This document shows positions 23,762 to 31,476 of a stretch of DNA of 41,075 nucleotides, piece by piece. The first letter of the stretch is position 1. Every line of letters begins with the position of its first letter. Origin of the DNA: CAYMTN01 sp964393335. Lineage in GTDB: Bacteria > Chloroflexota > Anaerolineae > Aggregatilineales > Aggregatilineaceae. The stretch is taken from positions 1 through 41,075 of the forward strand of contig CAYMTN010000019.1 in assembly GCA_964393335.1 (NCBI GenBank), in the 5' to 3' direction. The notes under the pieces were generated by a model. That model ran no database searches, was not told where the DNA came from, and worked only from the letters and a program-made list of their open reading frames with translations. Made by a program: the position numbers and the translations under genes.

Positions 23762-24490
23762 TCAATCCGTGCCATCCAACGGGCGCTTGCCCGGAATCCC
23801 GGCGCGGCGTGGATACCGGGGAGGTGTGGCGGCGACCTTTTCAATCACGACCAGGTGATGTGTTTCGGTCACCTGCGGCAGTTCAACCTGGATCACTTTT
23901 TCCACGTGCCCACCCACAATACGCAGCGCGTTTTCCGCCTGCCGTACTTCCGCCACAGCGTTTTCACCCTTGAGCGCCACGCACCGCCCGCCGACTCTAC
24001 ACAGCGGCAGCATGTATTCAACCAGGACCGGCATTTGTGCCACCGCCCGCGCCAACGCCAGATCATACTGCTCGCGTGAGGCGGCATCTTGCCCGGCGTC
24101 TTCGGCCCGCGCATTAAGGACATGCACGTTGGTAAGCTTGAGGAGTTTCACGATATGTTCGAGAAACGCCGCTTTTTTGGCGGTCGCTTCCAGCAGCGTC
24201 AGCTCGATGTGAGGATACACCAGTCGCAGCGGCAAACCGGGGAATCCCGCGCCGCTTCCGACGTCGATCACCCGCAGACCGCGCTGCAAGGGGACGGCCC
24301 GAATCACCGTCAGCGAGTCGAGAAAGTGGCGCATTTCAATCGCTTCTGGATCGGTGATCGCGGTCAGGTTGATGTTTTTGTTCCATGCCAGCAGGTGATC
24401 GGCGTACAGGCTGAAGGCACGTTGAATCTCAGGTGTCAATTCCAGACCTAACAGCTCGTGGCTGCACCGGGTGAGTTGGTCGACCTTCAT
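23762..24490 (-). CDS. rsmG: 16S rRNA (guanine-527-N7)-methyltransferase
   Basis: A 242-residue GidB/RsmG enzyme that methylates N7 of G527 in 16S rRNA. Motifs: WNKNINLTAITDPE (about 36-49), HFLDSL, the SAM loop RVIDVGSGAGFPGLPL (73-88), LEATAKKAAFL, then NARAED and ARAVAQMPVL. A C-terminal basic tail (RYPRRAGIPGKRP) is usual for the family. ATG at 24490 with AGGAGAC closely upstream fits. It is transcribed toward recF. The promoter at 24671-24698 would give a leader of about 170 bases that contains a possible 38-codon ORF. Confidence 0.95.
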   Translation of the reverse strand: MKVDQLTRCSHELLGLELTPEIQRAFSLYADHLLAWNKNINLTAITDPEAIEMRHFLDSLTVIRAVPLQRGLRVIDVGSGAGFPGLPLRLVYPHIELTLLEATAKKAAFLEHIVKLLKLTNVHVLNARAEDAGQDAASREQYDLALARAVAQMPVLVEYMLPLCRVGGRCVALKGENAVAEVRQAENALRIVGGHVEKVIQVELPQVTETHHLVVIEKVAATPPRYPRRAGIPGKRPLDGTD

Positions 24491-24514
24491 GTGTCTCCTG
24501 TAGAAACGGGTTGG

Positions 24515-24631
24515 TCAGGCTGGTGATCCCAGGACGGACTCGACGGCTTGATCGAGATCGGACGCGTTGCAGGCGGATAGTATCCACCGGATCAATAGGG
24601 CCGCCTGCTGGGCCGGGGACGCGCCGGACAC
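24515..24631 (-). CDS. Possible small ORF in the rsmG leader
   Basis: A GTG at 24631 with GGAG six bases upstream opens a 38-codon frame ending in TGA at 24515-24517, 24 bases before the rsmG ATG. Its product contains AALLIRWILSACNASDLDQA, an amphipathic, protein-like segment. The frame continues upstream to a TTG near 24664, at the predicted transcription start, for 49 residues. It matches no family I know. It may be a real small protein or a regulatory leader ORF; it may also be chance. Confidence 0.3.
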   Translation of the reverse strand: MSGASPAQQAALLIRWILSACNASDLDQAVESVLGSPA

Positions 24632-24670
24632 GCCTATCTCCGTGAGTTGGCGAGCGCTGGACAACGAGCC

Positions 24671-24698
24671 ATTATAGCAAGAAATGGAGAGGGACCAA
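24671..24698 (-). promoter_or_regulatory. Extended -10 promoter for rsmG
   Basis: On the minus strand TTGGTC (24693-24698), a 16-base spacer and a perfect TATAAT (24671-24676) preceded by TGC form an extended -10 promoter. The start would be near 24664, about 174 bases before the rsmG ATG. It is part of the 307-base spacer 24491-24797, which otherwise holds the possible small ORF and the divergent promoter at 24737. Confidence 0.55.
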
Positions 24699-24736
24699 TA
24701 ACGTAGCGACGTGATCATTCGAGTACAGGCCGCCCG

Positions 24737-24765
24737 TTGGCGTGGGGACGGTTTGGCGTTAAGAT
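24737..24765 (+). promoter_or_regulatory. Candidate promoter for the small acidic protein gene
   Basis: TTGGCG (24737-24742) and TAAGAT (24760-24765) are separated by 17 bases and lie 32 bases upstream of the ATG at 24798. Each hexamer matches the consensus 4/6. It is divergent from the rsmG promoter. Confidence 0.4.
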
Positions 24766-24797
24766 CACGGGACCATCTACCGGGGGAGGGCAGGGAC

Positions 24798-25079
24798 ATG
24801 AAATATGCCGGGACGATTGTACGAGTCCAGCGCAGCCGTGCAGGTGTCACCGTGATCGTCGAAACAGACATAGGACTGCGCGGCGTGGAGCTGGACCGGG
24901 ACCTGTGGGCCGAGATTGTACGGGATTTCAACGTGACAGATGAAGCGGCGATGGTCGGGTGGGCGGTGGAATACGACCCGGCGCATGGCGACCTGCAAAT
25001 CACCGGCCCGGATGATGATCCGGTCAGCGAGGATGAACAGGCCGGAGCGAATGATCACCAATTGCCGGAAGACGCGTAA
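24798..25079 (+). CDS. Small hypothetical protein with acidic tail
   Basis: I do not recognise this 93-residue protein. Residues 1-70 look like a small beta-rich domain (alternating pattern KYAGTIVRVQRS, GVTVIVETD, VGWAVEYDP). Residues 72-93 form a very acidic tail (DDDPVSEDEQ). There is no signal peptide or membrane helix. ATG at 24798 is preceded by GGGGGAGG; a longer open frame to 24711 lacks a ribosome binding site and overlaps the promoter. It stands alone, about 100 bases before the PBP gene on the same strand. Confidence 0.6.
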   Translation: MKYAGTIVRVQRSRAGVTVIVETDIGLRGVELDRDLWAEIVRDFNVTDEAAMVGWAVEYDPAHGDLQITGPDDDPVSEDEQAGANDHQLPEDA

Positions 25080-25182
25080 GAACCGCCGGTTGAACGTGGG
25101 TCACCCGTCTGCCAGCCAGGACGCTGCTGCCTTACAATGAAGATCGGGTATCGTTCACCAAGTGGATCAGGGTAGCAGTGTT

Positions 25183-27708
25183 ATGCGATCACTTTGGCAA
25201 ATATGGAAGCGTCGCCGCCGCTGGCAGCAGGTGTTGGTGGCGCTGCTGGTGCTGATGTCCGCAGGCGGGTTCGCGTTTTATGCGTGGATTCTGGCCGATC
25301 TACCGGATGTTCATGCGCTCAAAGCGGGGATGGCGCTGCCCAGCACGCGTATCTATGACCGGCAGGGCCGACTGTTGTACCAGATCGCCGATCCGCAGAC
25401 CGGGCTGAACCGTGTGCTCACGCTCAGCGATCTGCCCGCCTGCATGGCGGAGGCGACACTGGCAACCGAGGATTCCAACTTTTACCACCATCCCGGCGTC
25501 GATGTGCAGGGTGTGGCGCGCGCCTTGTGGACCAATATCAAGGGCGGTGAGGTGATCGCTGGAGGCAGTACCATCACCCAACAGGTGGCACGCAATCTGC
25601 TGCTGGACCCGGAGCAGCGCGCAGAACGCACCCTCCATCGTAAGCTGCGTGAAAGCGTGTTGGCCCTGGAACTGACGCGAACCTATTCGCGTGACGAGAT
25701 TCTCGCGTTTTACCTGAACCAGACCTACTACGGAAACCTGGCATACGGCGTGGATGCCGCAGCCCGGGCTTATTTCGGCAAAAACGCGGCAGACCTGACG
25801 TTGGCCGAATGCGCGATGTTGGCCGGGCTGCCGCAAGCCCCGGCCAGTTATGATCCGTTGACGAATCCTGAAACCGCCAAAGCCCGCCAGCGCATCGTGC
25901 TGGATTTGATGGTCAAACACGGCTACCTGGCGCAGGAAGAGGCCGACCAGGCGTATGACGAAGCGTTGCAGTATGCGTCAACGCTGTTTCCAATTGAAGC
26001 GCCGCACTTCGTCGCTGCTGTATGGACTCAACTTCAGCGGGATTTTGCTGACGAGCTGTACCAGGGTGGACTGGAAGTCACCACGACGCTCGACCTGAGC
26101 TGGCAGCAGGTGGCACAGGAATCGGCGCAGCGTCACCTGGATCGTCTGAATAATCCCCCGGCGGGTGAACCGGCGCACAATGCCCACAATGCCGCCCTGG
26201 TGGCAATGGACCCCCATACGGGGCAGATTCTCGCCATGCTTGGCAGCCCGGATTATTTCAATGACCGGATTGACGGGGCGGTCAATGCGGCGCTCGCTCC
26301 GCGCCAGCCGGGATCGGCACTCAAGCCGTTCACCTACGCGGCTGCATTCGACCCGGAAGGGCCGGCCCCCTGGACGCCCGCCACCATGATCCTGGATGTC
26401 GGTACGCCGTTTGTTACGCGCCGGTTGGAGAGTTATACCCCTGCGAACTACGGGCTGGTCGAGCATGGCCCCGTGCTCGTGCGTGAGGCGTTGGCGTCGT
26501 CGTACAACATCCCGGCAGTGGTGGCGCTGGATCATGTCGGCCTGGATGCGCTGGTCCGGCTGACGACGCGCCTGGGGATCAGCACGCTGACCGATACCAG
26601 CCGGTTCGATCTGTCGCTGACGCTGGGTGGCGGCGAAGTACGTTTGTTGGAGCTGGCCGCCGCCTACGGGGCGCTGGCAAACGGCGGCTACCGCGTCGAT
26701 CCGGTTTACATTCTGGAGGTGCGGGACCGGGATGGCCGCGTACTGTATGAGTGGACGCCCCCCATTCATGATCGTCCCGTGCTTGATCCCCGTGTAGCCT
26801 ATCTGATCACCGACATCCTCAGCGACAACGATGCGCGCATCCCGTCATTTGGCCCGGCCAGCGCGCTCAATATCGGGCGGACGGCGGCGGCGAAAACCGG
26901 CACGACAACCGATTTCCGCGATAACTGGACGGTGGGTTACACCCCGAATCTGGTGGCCGGCGTATGGGTCGGCAACGCGGATAATTCGACGATGGTCGAA
27001 GTCAGCGGTATCAGCGGCGCAGGCCCAATCTGGCACGAATTCATGCGGCGCGTGCTGCTCGGCCAACCGGAGCTTGAATTTCCAGTGCCGCAGGGGCTGG
27101 TTCGGGCCGAAGTGTGCGTTACATCCGGGCTGCTGCCAACGGAATACTGCCCGCGCACGCGGTGGGAATGGTTCATCGAGGGCACGGTTCCCCAGGAGCA
27201 CGACACGTTTTACCAACCGTTCACGCTGGACAAACGGTCCGGGCTGCTGGCAGACGAAACCACACCGCCGGAGGATCGCGAGCAGCGCGTTTACCTGATC
27301 TTGCCGCCCGAAGCGCAAGATTGGGCAATCCGCCAGGGCATTCCTCAACCCCCGGTTGGCGCAAAGATCGTGGGCGGCGAAACGGTGCCGGTGCGCTTGC
27401 TGTCACCCGATCCATACACCGTGTTTCGCCTGACGCCGCTGTTGCCCGCCGATCAACAGCGCATCCGGCTGACTATTGCAGTGCCGACGCACACGGCCAG
27501 CGTGACTTATTGGCTGGATGGGGCGGAACTAGTCGTAGTCGCTGACAAGCCGTTTGATTATTGGTGGGTCCTGCAACCCGGCGAGCATGATTTGTATGCG
27601 GTTGCCACCCTGGACGATGGCAGCACGGTCACTGCCGACACGGTTCACTTTCGGGTGGGGGCCTGGGTCCCCCCGGATGAACGACCGGCGTCGGGTGCAG
27701 CGGAGTAA
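25183..27708 (+). CDS. Class A penicillin-binding protein, PBP1C-like
   Basis: An 841-residue bifunctional peptidoglycan synthase anchored by one N-terminal helix (about 18-40, after a basic KRRRR stretch). The glycosyltransferase domain shows ATEDSNFYHHPGVD with the catalytic Glu, GGSTITQQVARNLLL, RKLRESVLALELTR and FYLNQTYYGNLAYG. The transpeptidase domain has S378-x-x-K381 (PGSALKPF), S440-Y-N442 and K571-T-G573. A C-terminal region after about 640 ends in the Ig-like domain usual for PbpC-type proteins. ATG at 25183 is preferred to the GTG at 25162 because it places AGGG upstream, though neither site is strong. TACAAT at 25133-25138 is a weak -10 candidate. It has no operon partner upstream, and the TPR gene downstream has its own promoter. 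Confidence 0.92.
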   Translation: MRSLWQIWKRRRRWQQVLVALLVLMSAGGFAFYAWILADLPDVHALKAGMALPSTRIYDRQGRLLYQIADPQTGLNRVLTLSDLPACMAEATLATEDSNFYHHPGVDVQGVARALWTNIKGGEVIAGGSTITQQVARNLLLDPEQRAERTLHRKLRESVLALELTRTYSRDEILAFYLNQTYYGNLAYGVDAAARAYFGKNAADLTLAECAMLAGLPQAPASYDPLTNPETAKARQRIVLDLMVKHGYLAQEEADQAYDEALQYASTLFPIEAPHFVAAVWTQLQRDFADELYQGGLEVTTTLDLSWQQVAQESAQRHLDRLNNPPAGEPAHNAHNAALVAMDPHTGQILAMLGSPDYFNDRIDGAVNAALAPRQPGSALKPFTYAAAFDPEGPAPWTPATMILDVGTPFVTRRLESYTPANYGLVEHGPVLVREALASSYNIPAVVALDHVGLDALVRLTTRLGISTLTDTSRFDLSLTLGGGEVRLLELAAAYGALANGGYRVDPVYILEVRDRDGRVLYEWTPPIHDRPVLDPRVAYLITDILSDNDARIPSFGPASALNIGRTAAAKTGTTTDFRDNWTVGYTPNLVAGVWVGNADNSTMVEVSGISGAGPIWHEFMRRVLLGQPELEFPVPQGLVRAEVCVTSGLLPTEYCPRTRWEWFIEGTVPQEHDTFYQPFTLDKRSGLLADETTPPEDREQRVYLILPPEAQDWAIRQGIPQPPVGAKIVGGETVPVRLLSPDPYTVFRLTPLLPADQQRIRLTIAVPTHTASVTYWLDGAELVVVADKPFDYWWVLQPGEHDLYAVATLDDGSTVTADTVHFRVGAWVPPDERPASGAAE

Positions 27709-27736
27709 CTGCGCGCGATCAAGTTCCTTAGTGAGA

Positions 27737-27765
27737 TTGGTCCTTGCCCTGACGCCTGCTATACT
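27737..27765 (+). promoter_or_regulatory. Extended -10 promoter for the TPR protein gene
   Basis: TTGGTC (27737-27742), a 17-base spacer and TATACT (27760-27765) preceded by TGC. The predicted start near 27772 coincides with the first possible ATG, which therefore cannot be the usual start and supports the ATG at 27814 with its GGAGG site. Confidence 0.55.
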
Positions 27766-27813
27766 AAACGAATGCAGGCGTTTTGGTGCAAGTATTCCGG
27801 AGGGATATGCGGC

Positions 27814-29250
27814 ATGGTTCAATACCCACCTGACGACCTATCCGGTTTTGACACCCAGCGTGACGATCCTGAGGACGAACAAGAACCCGAATCGGATCGC
27901 CAAGGCGATTCCTCGGAGTCCATTGAAGGAGAGGAAGCATCGATGCCCAGCGACAATCACGACGGACCGATTCCGCCTGAGCAGTTGCATCTGCCGGAGG
28001 GGTATGATCATGAACGCGATTCCAAATATATCCCGACCCAAATGGACCTTCAACGAGCGGCGCTCAATGCGTTGGACCGGGAAACCGCGTTTGTAGTGTA
28101 TTATCACGATCAACCCCGTGTGATTGCGAACCGCCTGGAAGAGCTGGCGGAAGTGGCGCGCGCGGCGGCCAGCATCAAAGGTGATCACCAACCGAAGGCG
28201 ATCCGTCTTGGGCTGGCGCTACAGGTCGAGTATTGGTGGAGCCGCAACAAGCTGACGAGATGGAAAGACCTGGTTTCACCCATGTTGATCCAGGCGCTTG
28301 ATCTGCACGACAGCGAGTTGGAGAGTGAAATCTACCGGGCATGGGCGACATACCTGTATATCACGGCGGAAACGGATGTCGAAGCCGCCCGCAACGCGAT
28401 CAGCGCCGCCGAAGATTATGCCAGCGATTCGGGCCGCGAAGACCTGCAGCTACTGATGCGGGCTGAGCGATTCAACATCGACGTGCTGGATATAACCCTG
28501 GACCAGGCCTGCGCCCAGGCCGCCGACATACTGGCCGGTGCGCGTCGCATGCGGTTCGATTACGTGCGGGGGCGGGTATACAGGTCGCTGGCGCGGGCAT
28601 ACGCGAAGGCCGGTTTGCCGGTCGATGTGTTCAACTATGCTCAGCAGGCGTTGGCGGTCTTTTCCCTGGAACAGGACTACAGCGCGATGGCAGCGTGCAT
28701 CAGTATGATGTTTAACAGCCTGTACAGAAACCGCCCTGCTTCAGACAGTTATGCAAACCAATTGCTGGCCTACCTGGACTCTCTCGCGCTACGCAGTGTG
28801 AGTCCGCAGGTTCCAGCCGGTTTTTATTATGCCCATGCACTGCGCTGCTTCCGCCGCGACGAGTATGACAGTGCCAGGGAATTCATGCTGAAAGCCTGGC
28901 TCCACTACCGCGTGATGAGGTTCAGGCTAAGCCTGATGCGCGTCGAGCACATGTTGGGCTTGATCCAGACAAAGCGCCATCACTGGTGGGCAGCGGAGCG
29001 CTACTTGACGGCGTGCAGGGATTTTTACGAGCGCATTGGCGACCCGGCCCACGCAATCCATGCCCGGCATGGGCTGGCGTTCATCCCATTTGAGCAGGGC
29101 GATTACCCGCGCGCGCTGGCGGCGTTGGAGGATGTGCTGCACCATGCGCAGCGCCTGGAGGAGACTGAGTCACGTGTTCGCCTGGTCAAACTGATCACGG
29201 ATGATATAAACGAGGTCAAACGCCGGATCGACGGCGGTGCTGCTTCCTGA
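27814..29250 (+). CDS. TPR-like helical repeat protein
   Basis: A 478-residue soluble protein of unknown specific function. Residues 1-60 are acidic and low in complexity (DDPEDEQEPESDRQ). From about 80 on there are repeated helix pairs with TPR spacing, for example AIRLGLALQVEYWWS, YVRGRVYRSLARAYAKAG, QQALAVFSLEQDY and GLAFIPFEQGDYPRALAALED. The arrangement resembles the helical regions of MalT-type regulators, but no DNA-binding or ATPase domain is present. It is probably a protein-interaction scaffold. ATG at 27814 has GGAGG 10 bases upstream; ATG at 27772 would lie at the predicted transcription start. It is monocistronic, and a small exported peptide gene converges on it. Confidence 0.75.
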   Translation: MVQYPPDDLSGFDTQRDDPEDEQEPESDRQGDSSESIEGEEASMPSDNHDGPIPPEQLHLPEGYDHERDSKYIPTQMDLQRAALNALDRETAFVVYYHDQPRVIANRLEELAEVARAAASIKGDHQPKAIRLGLALQVEYWWSRNKLTRWKDLVSPMLIQALDLHDSELESEIYRAWATYLYITAETDVEAARNAISAAEDYASDSGREDLQLLMRAERFNIDVLDITLDQACAQAADILAGARRMRFDYVRGRVYRSLARAYAKAGLPVDVFNYAQQALAVFSLEQDYSAMAACISMMFNSLYRNRPASDSYANQLLAYLDSLALRSVSPQVPAGFYYAHALRCFRRDEYDSAREFMLKAWLHYRVMRFRLSLMRVEHMLGLIQTKRHHWWAAERYLTACRDFYERIGDPAHAIHARHGLAFIPFEQGDYPRALAALEDVLHHAQRLEETESRVRLVKLITDDINEVKRRIDGGAAS

Positions 29251-29263
29251 CATAAATACAGCA

Positions 29264-29283
29264 GGGCGAGCCAGCGCCCGCCC
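29264..29283 (-). terminator. Hairpin between convergent genes, weak terminator
   Basis: GGGCGAGC, a 4-base loop and GCCCGCCC form an 8-bp stem (one G-U on the minus-strand RNA) in the 72-base gap between the TPR gene and the convergent exported peptide gene. On the minus strand it is followed by TGCTGTATTTAT, which is only moderately U-rich. Confidence 0.35.
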
Positions 29284-29322
29284 CACCGCATCGCTTACCC
29301 CCCGTTCTTCCCGGTCGGGGAT

Positions 29323-29526
29323 TTACGGCCCGCCACCAAATCCGCAGTCGCCTGCGTCAGGGCATTCCGGCGGGTTGAAGGACGGCCCGACAGCGAACGT
29401 CAGCGCGGCAATCGAATGCACAGCGGTCGGGGCCGGTGTATGAGCGGCGGGCATCAGGGCAAGGACCGTTGCGGAGAGTGCGAACACTACGGCCAGTGCC
29501 ACAACAGCAACTTTACGCTTCGACAT
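29323..29526 (-). CDS. Small exported peptide, unknown function
   Basis: A 67-residue product starting at ATG 29526, with AAGGAG 8 bases upstream. The chain opens MSKRKVAVVALAVVF and continues hydrophobic to about residue 25, followed by a Pro/Thr stretch (PAAHTPAPTA), so it looks like a signal peptide. The mature part of about 35-40 residues ends PPECPDAGDCGFGGGP with two cysteines (55 and 61) that could form one disulfide. No maturation or transport gene is adjacent, so a modified-peptide role has no support here. It lies between two terminators and so must have its own promoter; a 12-bp palindrome at 29630-29641 is the only regulatory-looking element upstream. Confidence 0.6.
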   Translation of the reverse strand: MSKRKVAVVALAVVFALSATVLALMPAAHTPAPTAVHSIAALTFAVGPSFNPPECPDAGDCGFGGGP

Positions 29527-29629
29527 CACATTTGCTCCTTATGTCTGGGCGGTGCTCAACAGTCCACCACAGACCGCAGGAGGTCACGGCAGTGACGGGA
29601 CGGTTGGCTTTCCACCGAATGAACGAATG

Positions 29630-29641
29630 TGACGCGCGTCA
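29630..29641. promoter_or_regulatory. Perfect 12-bp palindrome TGACGCGCGTCA
   Basis: A perfect inverted repeat without spacer lies about 100 bases upstream of the exported peptide gene, in the 264-base spacer 29527-29790. On the minus strand it overlaps a TTGACG, but no -10 hexamer follows at 16-18 bases. It could be an operator. The remainder of the spacer up to the terminator at 29732 shows nothing I can name. Confidence 0.3.
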
Positions 29642-29731
29642 ACTGTCTATAAGAATGCCTGAAACGGGCGGGGCCTTTCGAGAGGCTGGCTACCATTCAC
29701 CGGACAAAAACCGGACAACGGTCAGCATGTG

Positions 29732-29760
29732 AAAACAAAAGACGCCGCTGAGAGGCGGCG
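29732..29760 (-). terminator. Rho-independent terminator after the TIM-barrel gene
   Basis: On the minus strand CGCCGC, loop CTCTCA and GCGGCG form a 6-bp GC stem (7 with a G-U pair), followed by TCTTTTGTTTTC. It lies 30 bases after the stop of the gene at 29791-30633 and insulates the exported peptide gene from it. Confidence 0.75.
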
Positions 29761-29790
29761 CGTTGAGGAAAGAGCGTCCGGATTGGGTTG

Positions 29791-30633
29791 TTAGCGCACG
29801 CGTGAGGACGACTCCAACCGGGCGCGAGTGGCGCGTAGCGCGTCGCGGGTGCGCACGGTTTCGTTGCTGATGCTGATCTCGCGCATGTTGTGCCACCCGA
29901 AGGTGGTCATGTACTCGACCGTGAGCGTGCCGCGATAGCCGTGTTCCTGAAGGTCCTGCAGCAGTTGCTGGATGTTGATCGTGCCCTCGTCGTGGGGCGT
30001 TTGCAGGATGCCCCGTTTGGCCTGCCGGATTTGCACATGCGCGACATGCTCCATCAGCGGCTCGATCTCGCGCCGGACAATGCCCTGGTACACGAAATGA
30101 GCATAATCGAGCGTGACGCTCAGCCCAGGCACGGCCTCCAGGAGCAGCATGGCCTGTTCGGGTCGTTGGGCGACGGAGTCCATGTGCGGCTCAAATGACA
30201 GGCGCAGGTCGGTATCTTCGACCGCTTGCACCATGCGCAGCAGGGCCGGGACGGCGCGCGCCAGGCTGTGATCGACGCCGTCTTGATGGATGACGCCAGG
30301 TGTGACCGTGATCCCTGGTGTTTCAAGCGCCAGCGCAAACGGCACCAGCCGTTCGAACAGGGTGAGCTGGGCTTCGCGTTGGGCCGGGTCGGGCGCGTTG
30401 GTACGCGGCAGCATGATGTACAGGTCGGTGATAGTCAGGTCGAGTTGTTCGAGCAGGCGCAGGATATTTGATGCTTCGGCTTCGGGGTAGGCGGCAGCAC
30501 GATCCGTATTCAGATGCGGACCGGTCCCCAGGTCCACGTGGCGGAATCCCAGCCGGGCAATTGTGCCAACCGCTTCCTCAAACGACAGGTTATTATAGGC
30601 CCATGCGTGGCAGGCTATTTCCATGTTGTGCAT
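29791..30633 (-). CDS. Sugar phosphate isomerase/epimerase-like TIM-barrel protein
   Basis: A 280-residue xylose-isomerase-like barrel. The N-terminus MEIACHAWAYNNLSFEEAV and DLGTGPH are typical of the family. Candidate metal ligands are the Glu in LRLSFEPHMDS, Asp and His in VTLDYAHF, the His in AHVQIRQAK and the Glu in LTVEYM. The order fits an active enzyme. The substrate is unknown; it is only distantly related to the barrel at 14718-15512. ATG at 30633 is used; a second ATG at 30624 is possible, and the upstream ribosome binding site (AAGAGA) is weak. A TATAAT at 30671-30676 gives it a likely own promoter, and a good terminator follows. No kinase, dehydrogenase or transporter is adjacent to suggest a pathway. 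Confidence 0.82.
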   Translation of the reverse strand: MHNMEIACHAWAYNNLSFEEAVGTIARLGFRHVDLGTGPHLNTDRAAAYPEAEASNILRLLEQLDLTITDLYIMLPRTNAPDPAQREAQLTLFERLVPFALALETPGITVTPGVIHQDGVDHSLARAVPALLRMVQAVEDTDLRLSFEPHMDSVAQRPEQAMLLLEAVPGLSVTLDYAHFVYQGIVRREIEPLMEHVAHVQIRQAKRGILQTPHDEGTINIQQLLQDLQEHGYRGTLTVEYMTTFGWHNMREISISNETVRTRDALRATRARLESSSRVR

Positions 30634-30670
30634 AACAAGAAATCTCTTTGGGTGGCAATATCACACGCCT

Positions 30671-30676
30671 ATTATA
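30671..30676 (-). promoter_or_regulatory. Candidate -10 element for the TIM-barrel gene
   Basis: A perfect TATAAT on the minus strand in the 72-base gap between the lipoprotein gene and the barrel gene. It would start transcription near 30664, about 30 bases before the ATG. No good -35 is visible. Confidence 0.4.
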
Positions 30677-30705
30677 TGCCGGACTTTGCCACCGGACCAC
30701 TTCCC

Positions 30706-31284
30706 TCACGGCGTCAGCACGATCCGCAGCGTATAACCTTCGCTCAGCCTGGGCACGGCGATCAGCAGCGGTTGTACCAGTTCATAATGACAGTCGCCGC
30801 GTACGGTTAGCTGCACGACGATCGTCTGTGTACGTGCGGAGTCGTCCGTCACGCTGTCGATGACACGATGCGCCGCATCACAGCCGGTCACGACCTGTAC
30901 CGCGCCTGCCAGATAATGCCCGGAAAAATCAAAGGGCACGCGCGTCACCGGGGAGGAGCACAGCCCGGACGCGTCTGCCCGGTCGTAGAAGGCAGTCAGG
31001 TCACCGGACGTTGTCCAGACCCATGTGACCCCATTCAACGAATACAGAAACTCGTAACAAACTCCGTCCAACAGCGCCCCGGCATTTTCGTACGGTTCCG
31101 TGATCGTTTCAAGCGGCGGTATCGCGCTGGGCAAGGCGGGGGAGTTGGTCGGCGTGTCGGGAATAGGGACGATGGTATAAGTTGGCTCGGCGCTGGACGT
31201 GTCGTGTCTTGCTGCCGGCGAACACCCCGCCAGCATCACGACGACAAGCGATAGGCGGGCCAGCCAGTTGATCTTTCGCTGCAT
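30706..31284 (-). CDS. Lipoprotein of unknown function
   Basis: A 192-residue lipoprotein. MQRKINWLARLSLVVVMLAG ends in a lipobox with C21. A Pro/Thr-rich spacer (about 34-62) leads to a compact C-terminal domain with four cysteines (C76, C109, C135 and C165) that could form two disulfides outside the membrane. I recognise no enzymatic motif. ATG at 31284 has GAGGG about 11 bases upstream. It is divergent from the deoxynucleoside kinase operon and lies upstream of the TIM-barrel gene on the same strand. TACAAT at 31318-31323 on this strand may be the -10 element. Confidence 0.72.
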   Translation of the reverse strand: MQRKINWLARLSLVVVMLAGCSPAARHDTSSAEPTYTIVPIPDTPTNSPALPSAIPPLETITEPYENAGALLDGVCYEFLYSLNGVTWVWTTSGDLTAFYDRADASGLCSSPVTRVPFDFSGHYLAGAVQVVTGCDAAHRVIDSVTDDSARTQTIVVQLTVRGDCHYELVQPLLIAVPRLSEGYTLRIVLTP

Positions 31285-31356
31285 ACGTGCTTTTCCCTCA
31301 CCTGAATCTCAAACCCGATTGTAACGCAAAACAGCACCGGCAGGCGCGTTCTCAGG

Positions 31357-31385
31357 TGGACATCCGGCACAGGCAGACGTATACT
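31357..31385 (+). promoter_or_regulatory. Promoter of the deoxynucleoside kinase operon
   Basis: TGGACA (31357-31362) and TATACT (31380-31385) are separated by 17 bases, each 5/6 to consensus. The start near 31392 gives a leader of about 85 bases before the ATG at 31477. In the leader, ATG codons at 31426 and 31462 are in frame with the gene. Confidence 0.65.
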
Positions 31386-31476
31386 CTGGCAGGTAGCGGC
31401 GCCCTGGCGATGTGGGCAACCGGACATGCTTTCCACGAGCGGTTTACCGGCATTCAACGACATGGTGGAACATAAC

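Noticed and set aside
22537..24490. recF and rsmG side by side as a sign of the replication origin
   Set aside because: Both are often near oriC, but dnaA, dnaN, gyrB, mnmG and parAB are absent and no cluster of TTATCCACA-like DnaA boxes was seen.
29630..29660. TTGACG and TATAGA on the minus strand as a promoter of the exported peptide gene
   Set aside because: The two are in the wrong order or at the wrong distance, and no -10 hexamer lies 16-18 bases after TTGACG.
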